36,642 bases of DNA. Source: a virus. Each line of letters begins with the position of its first letter. Positions within the stretch are counted from its first letter, which is position 1. Of the stretch, positions 32,078 through 36,642 are shown in pieces. Under the pieces are notes generated by a model. It worked only from the letters and a program-made list of their open reading frames with translations, did no database searches and was not told where the DNA came from. The stretch spans positions 1-36,642 of the IMG/VR virus record IMGVR_UViG_3300011116_000965; one strand, given 5' to 3'. Both the position numbers and the translations under genes were made by a program.

Positions 32078-32437
32078 ATGAGCGTAAAGACACCTATCCA
32101 CAAACGGCGCCGGATCTGGCGCGACTACCGAGACAAGCGGTGGCTGGCCGTGCCTAAAAATGGCGCGAGGCAGATATTTCTGGACTCGACGTATGGCGGG
32201 CCGGATGCCGCGCTTGAGGCCGCGATTGCCTACCGGGACGCTTGCGACGGACCGCCCGAGGTGGGGCTGGTCAATCCGAATAGGTATAAAGGGACGACTA
32301 CTGGCTATGCCGTCCTGATTAACCGTAAGGAGCGGTATGTTTTGGAGTATTTTGGCGTCCGGAAGCATAAAAGTCTCGAGGCCGCGCGCTTGGCGGCCGA
32401 GGAGTTTCGCGACCGGTCTCTAGCTGCGTTCGAATGA
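32078..32437 (+). CDS. AP2-like DNA-binding protein with tandem repeats
   Basis: 119 aa, basic. Two copies of a beta-beta-beta-helix unit: RWLAVPKNGARQIFLDSTYGG then ALEAAIAYRD, and GYAVLINRKERYVLEYFG then SLEAARLAAEEFRD. This 'W/Y-x-A...G...A-x-x-A' pattern is that of AP2 domains, which phages carry in regulators and next to homing nucleases. No HNH motif is present, so it is a stand-alone binder. It overlaps the replication gene. Confidence 0.65.
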   Translation: MSVKTPIHKRRRIWRDYRDKRWLAVPKNGARQIFLDSTYGGPDAALEAAIAYRDACDGPPEVGLVNPNRYKGTTTGYAVLINRKERYVLEYFGVRKHKSLEAARLAAEEFRDRSLAAFE

Positions 32438-33111
32438 ACTGGATCAACATTCCTATCACGTTCTTCATGTCGGAGGAGTTCCGCGGGTGCGAGCCGGTGG
32501 ATCGGGCAACGTGGCTGAGTCTCAACGCCTACTGCCACAGCCAAGAAAACGGAGGCGTCATTCGGGAAGCTATTGGCTGGGCTGACCGCAAGTGGCAGCA
32601 GGTCGCCGCTGTGACGCTGGTGGAAGTCCTGCGGGAGTGTGATCTCTGGCACTGGGACGAGGATGGGAATCTGCACGTCCATGGCTATCCGACAGACAAA
32701 GAGGCGGAAATTCGGCGCTTGCGGTCGATCGGTCAGTCATCAAGCGACGCAAAGGCGGCGGCGGCTCGCCAGAATGGGAGGGCTGGCGGCAGGCCAAAAA
32801 ACCCAACGGAAAACCCAACGGAAAACCCAACGGAAAACCCAACGGAAAACCCAACGGAAACCCACGAAAAACCCATAGAAAGGAAAGGAAGGGAAAGGAA
32901 AGGAAGGGAAGAGCCTCCGCCCCTTTGGGCGGTAGAGAAGGATTTGGCGCGTGCGATGGCGGACCTGATTTCCTTCGAGCAGAAAGAAGCGCATTACTTT
33001 TGGCCTCCCCCCGATCGCCGGAAAACGCTCAAAACGAAATTTCGGCCCGCATACGAAGCGCTGCGGGCTCGGATCGCAGACCTCGAAGCCCTAAAGCTCT
33101 TCGCCAAATGA
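32434..33111 (+). CDS. Replication initiator-like protein with internal iterons
   Basis: 225 aa. Residues 1-90 look like a winged-helix replisome organiser N-terminus (WINIPITFFMSEEFRG onwards). Residues about 122-141 are five N-P-T-E repeats, followed by a Lys/Arg/Glu tract (ERKGRERKGREE), then a C-terminal helical domain with an aromatic WPPPDRRKTLK segment. Phage initiators, like lambda O, often carry the origin in such a low-complexity middle. The DNA repeat is listed separately. Confidence 0.6.
   Translation: MNWINIPITFFMSEEFRGCEPVDRATWLSLNAYCHSQENGGVIREAIGWADRKWQQVAAVTLVEVLRECDLWHWDEDGNLHVHGYPTDKEAEIRRLRSIGQSSSDAKAAAARQNGRAGGRPKNPTENPTENPTENPTENPTETHEKPIERKGRERKGREEPPPLWAVEKDLARAMADLISFEQKEAHYFWPPPDRRKTLKTKFRPAYEALRARIADLEALKLFAK
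32798..32857 (+). repeat. Five perfect 12-bp direct repeats (possible origin iterons)
   Basis: AAAACCCAACGG is repeated five times exactly, plus part of a sixth. A purine-only-like tract of GGAAA and GGGAA follows (about 32877-32911). They code the N-P-T-E repeats. Iterons followed by a strand-biased tract inside a replication gene fit a phage origin; slippage of a low-complexity linker is the plain alternative. Confidence 0.7.
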
Positions 33112-33617
33112 ACGCCTACGAACTAACGCAGCGCCAACGAGAGGCAGAATACCGGGCCGCCTACGCTGAGTGGGTCGCCGGCCTGACCGCCGACGAGGTC
33201 GACGAGCTGCATCGACTTGGCCTTGACCGGCCGAGCGTGCCAGCGAACGGCGTCGGCCTGCCTGGTGGCGATCCGGCCGACTCACCGGCGGCCAGGTGCG
33301 CGCCTGACGACCTCGAGCCGGAGATGGAGGCGGAGACCTACCACGATATCCTTCGGCGGCTTGTCGGCGAGCTGCTCGCCCAGGACAACACGCGCCTCTC
33401 GCTCGAGTGCCTGGCGCTCGCTACCGGACTGGCCTACCTGGGCGACTCGATGACCGTCATCGCCAAGCGCCACGGCGTAACAAGGGCGGCCGTCTCGAAG
33501 CGGTGCGTGGAGCTCACCCGGGCGCTCAACCTTCAACCGAGCCGCGCGATGCGGTCGGTAGCGGCTCGCCGCAGCTACAGCGCCGCCCGCCATCGTCACC
33601 TCAACCCTGAGCGTTGA
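33108..33617 (+). CDS. HTH regulator (sigma-region-4-like)
   Basis: 169 aa. Residues about 113-138, SMTVIAKRHGVTRAAVSKRCVEL, form a clear HTH, with a basic C-terminus (SRAMRSVAARRSYSAARHRHL). The N-terminal half is acidic with a helical YHDILRRLVGELLAQ segment. Likely a transcription regulator of early or late genes. Overlaps the replication gene (ATGA); its stop lies in the TTGAC of the next gene. Confidence 0.65.
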   Translation: MNAYELTQRQREAEYRAAYAEWVAGLTADEVDELHRLGLDRPSVPANGVGLPGGDPADSPAARCAPDDLEPEMEAETYHDILRRLVGELLAQDNTRLSLECLALATGLAYLGDSMTVIAKRHGVTRAAVSKRCVELTRALNLQPSRAMRSVAARRSYSAARHRHLNPER

Positions 33618-33632
33618 CACCTTAGGCAAATC

Positions 33633-34307
33633 ATGCTGCCGGTCATGCTGCCAAGAAAAGTGTCCATATCCCGGACCGGGATGGCTGTCTCGGAGGATCT
33701 CACCTTCGAGGAGTGGGCCAGTCTCGGCCCGATGCTCTCGGAGGCCGCGCAATCGGTCGCCTTCGTCATCGGCGACTGGCTCCTCTACGGCGAGGACCAT
33801 TTCCGCGGACAAAATAGGCTGTCCGGCATGGAGCGCCTTCAGATCCGGTCGCGCGAAGTGTCGCCGGACCTCTACGACGAGGCCGTCCGCCAGACTCGGC
33901 TCGACCGCTCGACCCTCCTAGTCTACGCTCACGTCTCTAGGCGAGTGCCATCCTTGTTGCGCAACAAGGACCTGTCTTGGGAACATCACAAGATCGTCGC
34001 GAAGCTCCCGCCCGCGGACCAACAACGCTGGCTGCGCATCGCCGCCGACGCTCAGTCTAGCGGCGCGCCTATTTCCACCCGCGCGCTTCGCCGGTCAGTC
34101 AACGCCGGACGAATGCTGGCCGCGGAAGAGCTGACCGTGCCCGACAATGACAAGGGCGTCGAGAACCACATTCCCTTCGTAAACCGCTTGGTCGGCTGGT
34201 GGGCTAGGATGAGGGAAGCAGGCTGGCTGGATGACGCCACGCGCGAGCAACGCGCCGCTTTGAGGCGCGATCTCAAGCCAATCATCGATATCTACAACGA
34301 ATTATGA
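33633..34307 (+). CDS. Putative DNA-binding regulator (LmbU/ParB-like pattern)
   Basis: 224 aa. FEEWASLGPMLSEAAQSVAFVIGDWLLYGE, then a Tyr-rich helix, then LLRNKDLSWEHHKIVAKLPPADQQRWL. The 'W-x-I-G-D-W...Y-G-E...L-S-x-x-H-H-x-x-V-A-x-L' order is one I know from regulators in actinobacterial and PVC phages. The TTGAC-N14-ATG signature precedes it. A palindrome copy sits at 33953-33968, coding LLRNK. A second Met at 33645 is an alternative start. Function is inferred. Confidence 0.5.
   Translation: MLPVMLPRKVSISRTGMAVSEDLTFEEWASLGPMLSEAAQSVAFVIGDWLLYGEDHFRGQNRLSGMERLQIRSREVSPDLYDEAVRQTRLDRSTLLVYAHVSRRVPSLLRNKDLSWEHHKIVAKLPPADQQRWLRIAADAQSSGAPISTRALRRSVNAGRMLAAEELTVPDNDKGVENHIPFVNRLVGWWARMREAGWLDDATREQRAALRRDLKPIIDIYNEL
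33953..33968. repeat. 16-bp palindrome, copy 3
   Basis: CTTGTTGCGCAACAAG, identical to copies at 5331 and 12410, here inside the regulator gene and coding LLRNK as in terS. Confidence 0.85.
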
Positions 34308-34531
34308 ACCCTGACGACATCCACGCCAAGATCCTCGATCACATCGCCGAACTTCTCTCGGCTCACTGGCAGACGGCAGAATCCAGCGCTGACGACCAAG
34401 GCCGCTTTGGTTTGTCCTTCGCGGTCAAGGTCCAAGCAGGCAACCCGGTTAAGCTCAAGGTCCAGAGTCGCGTTACCTCAAGCGTGAGCGACTCCATTGA
34501 GTCTGCGATCCACACCACCGAGCCCACTTGA
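34304..34531 (+). CDS. Hypothetical protein (75 aa)
   Basis: Helical first third (DDIHAKILDHIAELLSAHWQ) then two beta strands (FGLSFAVKVQAG, VKLKVQSRV). ATGA overlap with the gene before and TTGA overlap with the next. Resembles small 'host-nuclease inhibitor'-sized proteins only in size. No family recognised. Confidence 0.55.
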   Translation: MNPDDIHAKILDHIAELLSAHWQTAESSADDQGRFGLSFAVKVQAGNPVKLKVQSRVTSSVSDSIESAIHTTEPT

Positions 34532-35487
34532 GCGAATCACTCCACAGAGACGCATCCGCGGAGACCACGGACCAGATGCGCGGCCGCCTAGCCAAACTCG
34601 AGGCCGAGCTGGCCCGCGAGCGAGCCAAGCGCGTTGATGTCGTCGAAGCCCTCGAGCGACTGCGGGCGAGCAAGGTCAAGGCCGCGCCAAGACCGGCCCG
34701 GGCCAAGCTGACGGGTGACCGCGTCGAGGTCATCACCGGCGACTGGCATGGCAATAAGGTCGACGCCACGGCCTTCGCGGCTTTCCTTGGCGATCTCAAG
34801 ACGCTCCGTCCTGACCGGCTATTCCTGGGCGGCGACATCCTTGACTGCGGAGGCTTCCTCGCCGAGCACCACGCGCTTGGATATGTGGCGGACTCGGCGG
34901 ACAGCTATGAGGACGACGTCGCAGCGGCCAACCAGCTACTCGACGCAGCCCAAGAGGCTTCCGGCGGGGCCGAAACTCACTACCTCGAGGGTAATCACGA
35001 GTGGCGGGTCGAGAGGTGGGCGCTCAGCCAAAAGCTGAGCCATGCCAAGGACGTCGACCTCCTCAGAAGGACGTTTTGTGCTGAATTTGTCCTCCGGCTG
35101 GCTCAGCGCGGGATTACCTACTATCGCTCCGGCGAAGTCCACGGCCAGTGCTCGACGCCGGGTTGGGTCCACCTCGACGGCCTACACTACGTTCACCGGG
35201 TCGGCAAAAACGCCAAGGCCGTCCTCGAGCGAGTGGCGGCGAACGTGGTCTACTTTGACACGCACCGCGCCGACTACTTGCCCTTGAGAAAAGTAGGCAC
35301 CGGCCACATAGGCGCCTGGAACCCGGGCTGTCTCTGCCGTTTTCAGCCTTTGTATTGCCAGCAGAGACCGACCGACTGGACCCATGGCTACCTAGTCAGG
35401 TTCATCTCGCGCACCGGCGCATGGCAAATGATCAACATTCCGATCCAAGACGGCGCTTCTTTCGGTGCCAGTATTTTCCGACGCTAA
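34528..35487 (+). CDS. Calcineurin-like metallophosphoesterase
   Basis: 319 aa from a TTG overlapping the previous stop. Residues about 15-50 are a coiled coil. The metal-binding motifs are GDWH (71-74), GGDILD (101-106) and GNHE (155-158); later histidines occur in FDTHRAD and GTGHIG. Phage enzymes of this type act on phosphoesters in DNA, RNA or nucleotides; the target is not visible. It follows the regulator genes in the early operon. The start codon is a guess supported by the overlap. Confidence 0.85.
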   Translation: MSESLHRDASAETTDQMRGRLAKLEAELARERAKRVDVVEALERLRASKVKAAPRPARAKLTGDRVEVITGDWHGNKVDATAFAAFLGDLKTLRPDRLFLGGDILDCGGFLAEHHALGYVADSADSYEDDVAAANQLLDAAQEASGGAETHYLEGNHEWRVERWALSQKLSHAKDVDLLRRTFCAEFVLRLAQRGITYYRSGEVHGQCSTPGWVHLDGLHYVHRVGKNAKAVLERVAANVVYFDTHRADYLPLRKVGTGHIGAWNPGCLCRFQPLYCQQRPTDWTHGYLVRFISRTGAWQMINIPIQDGASFGASIFRR

Positions 35488-35488
35488 C

Positions 35489-35734
35489 ATGAGCCGAAAA
35501 CGCCCAGACTCACAACTTGCCTCCGACGCGACTTACGACGTAGACGCAGTGCCGCCCGGGTGGCGCAGTCTCCGCCAGATCGCGGCCGACGAGGGCTACT
35601 CTCGCGCCCACACTGGAGCGCTCATGTCGCGATGCGTCGACGCCGGAACGTGGCAACGGCGGGATTTCCGGGTCGTCATTCACGGCACTCGACGTGTCGT
35701 GCCGCATTATCGCCGGACGCCCGACGCCCCATAG
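35489..35734 (+). CDS. Small winged-helix-like protein (81 aa)
   Basis: ATG at 35489, one base after the phosphoesterase stop. Residues about 27-65 read as an HTH with wing (WRSLRQIAADEGYSRAHTGALMSRCVDAGTW). Basic C-terminus. Probably a regulator or host-takeover protein; no family recognised. Confidence 0.55.
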   Translation: MSRKRPDSQLASDATYDVDAVPPGWRSLRQIAADEGYSRAHTGALMSRCVDAGTWQRRDFRVVIHGTRRVVPHYRRTPDAP

Positions 35735-35934
35735 TGTTCAGGTGAATGAGCAGGCCCGAAAAAAGAATTTTCACAAAATTCGCGGATGGGCGCGAAGCCC
35801 CAAGCCGCGTCTGTCCCCCACCAAAAAGATTCCTTGTCACGGGCCCGAAAATGCCCCTAAAACCGCTCCAAACAACAAAGTAATACCCCGATGCCAGAAA
35901 GCCCTAACCTCGCCCAAAAAGGCCTTGTAGCTCC
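35735..35934. other. 200-base gap without a confident gene
   Basis: Rich in A and C on this strand. A frame from GTG near 35742 to 35930 would give a Lys-rich, Pro-rich peptide of low quality, which I do not accept. A short hairpin-like GGCGCGAAGCCCC is present, but no terminator with a T-run. It may hold a promoter for the genes that follow. Confidence 0.3.
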
Positions 35935-36075
35935 ATGATGCACCGAGACTCTAATTTCCTCCATTGGCTGGCGTGGGTGCTGACCCTAACGCTGATCTCC
36001 TGGGCCTGCGTCGTCGCGGGCTGGCAGATCTGGGAATTCGCCAACTGGGCCGCCGAACAAACACTCGCAGAGTGA
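35935..36075 (+). CDS. Small single-pass membrane protein (46 aa)
   Basis: Starts MMHRDSNFLHWLAWVLTLT, with one hydrophobic stretch of about 22 residues (WLAWVLTLTLISWACVVAGW) and an acidic end (AAEQTLAE). Four bases precede the next ATG, so it is probably co-translated. A membrane-active early protein such as a superinfection factor is possible; it could also be a spanin-like or inhibitor protein. Confidence 0.5.
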   Translation: MMHRDSNFLHWLAWVLTLTLISWACVVAGWQIWEFANWAAEQTLAE

Positions 36076-36079
36076 TCAA

Positions 36080-36370
36080 ATGAACAAACCTATCAAAATC
36101 AAACTCGACGTCACAAAGCTGGACAAATCAGCGTTCTTTCGCTCTGACAAGGGCAACATTTACGTCGACCTCGTGGCATGGCCAGTCAAGGAAAGCAAAT
36201 TCGGCGAGACTCATATTGTGAGGCAGGATTTTGGCCAAGATGACGAGCGCGGCAAGGTGGCCGCTATCGCCGGACGACTCACCCTACCAGACGCGCCACT
36301 TCCCACCGCGTCAGGCATCGAGCGACTGACGCCGCCCCAGCCAGACACGGAGGAAGACATCCCGTTTTGA
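36080..36370 (+). CDS. Single-strand-DNA-binding-like protein with SSB tail
   Basis: 96 aa. Residues 1-70 are beta-rich, fitting a small OB-type fold (IKIKLDVTKLDKSAFF, then IYVDLVAWPVK). The linker is Pro-rich and the C-terminus is PDTEEDIPF, the acidic D-x-P-F tail by which SSB proteins recruit repair and replication partners. Likely coats single strands made by the RecE-like exonuclease or during replication. Confidence 0.65.
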   Translation: MNKPIKIKLDVTKLDKSAFFRSDKGNIYVDLVAWPVKESKFGETHIVRQDFGQDDERGKVAAIAGRLTLPDAPLPTASGIERLTPPQPDTEEDIPF

Positions 36371-36375
36371 CCGCC

Positions 36376-36642
36376 ATGACCGCCCCCACAGACGACTCTC
36401 TCTACACCTACCGCGCCGTGGTGCGAGGCAACTACGACGGCGACACCGTGAGGGTGGACGTCGACCTCGGTCTCGGCATCTGGCACAAGGGCCCGGCAGG
36501 CAAGGGTGTGGCCCTCCGGCTGCTCGGCGTGGACGCGCCGGAGATCCGGAGCGCGGATGCCGAGCTCAAGGCCAAAGCAAAAACCGCTCAGCGCGCGCTG
36601 AACAAGCTAATCCCGCCGGGCAGCCAAATCACGATCCGCACG
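36376..36642 (+). CDS. SNase-like (thermonuclease) protein, truncated by window end
   Basis: 89 codons visible. VVRGNYDGDTVRVDVDLG (about 15-32) and ALRLLGVDAPE (about 46-56) are the Snase-domain strands, with calcium-binding and catalytic-type D and R residues in place. The C-terminal half lies outside the window. It begins 5 bases after the SSB-like stop. It probably degrades nucleic acid in early infection. Confidence 0.8.
   Translation, partial: MTAPTDDSLYTYRAVVRGNYDGDTVRVDVDLGLGIWHKGPAGKGVALRLLGVDAPEIRSADAELKAKAKTAQRALNKLIPPGSQITIRT

Noticed and set aside
32798-32857. CRISPR-like repeats
   Set aside because: The five 12-bp units are directly adjacent with no spacers and are in frame inside a protein gene.
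35694-35930. Lys/Pro-rich 78-aa frame
   Set aside because: It starts inside the 35489 gene, has low-complexity composition from A/C-rich DNA and no start signal.
1-36642. Complete circular genome with joined ends
   Set aside because: Joining the end to the start does not continue the SNase domain in any frame in a recognisable way, so the window is treated as partial.

Overview
The window is almost wall-to-wall genes of a temperate, long-tailed (siphovirus-type) bacteriophage. It is GC-rich (about 60%), and many neighbouring genes overlap at ATGA or TTGA junctions. An integration site (attP) copying the 3' half of a type II tRNA-Leu lies in the middle, with structural genes on one side and early genes on the other. 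I therefore read this as an unintegrated (phage or circular) form of the genome, or a contig of it, rather than a prophage inside a chromosome. Both ends cut through genes, so the genome is longer than the window. The host cannot be proved from here. The capsid, cement, GpA-type terminase and several small early families resemble phages of the Planctomycetes/Verrucomicrobia group, but that is low-confidence recall.

Layout. 1-1440: small leftmost genes, a DUF4417-like gene and a divergent pair. 1484-4855: an accessory block with an Ig-like protein, a protein with a Tad2/DUF2829-like N-terminus, a glycosyltransferase and a sulfotransferase. 4852-12354: packaging and head genes (small and large terminase, two holin-like membrane proteins, gpW-like joiner, portal, S49 protease with scaffold tail, major capsid, cement), closed by a strong terminator. 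12437-24863: connector and tail genes (head-tail joining, a tail-terminator-like domain fused to a collagen-like fibre, two paralogous tube-like proteins, chaperones joined by a -1 frameshift, tape measure, distal tail proteins). 24564-27113 is mostly leftward: a hypothetical gene, a tyrosine integrase, attP and a repressor. 27201-36642, rightward: early genes, with an endolysin, duplicated small HTH genes, RecE-like exonuclease, P-loop ATPase, RusA, AP2-like protein, replication protein with internal iterons, regulators, metallophosphoesterase, an SSB-tail protein and a truncated SNase.

How it works together. The repressor and its operator cluster control the rightward early operon, which carries recombination and replication functions. 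Integrase acts on attP, which has its own flanking repeats. Late genes package DNA (TerS/TerL), build the head and then the tail.

Most notable: a sugar-modification pair (glycosyltransferase plus PAPS-type sulfotransferase) next to a putative anti-Thoeris-like domain; a recurring TTGAC-N14-ATG start-site signature; a 16-bp palindrome in three identical copies; a decipherable tandem duplication at 28 kb; and a GGGAAAC frameshift site exactly where the chaperone stop codon falls.
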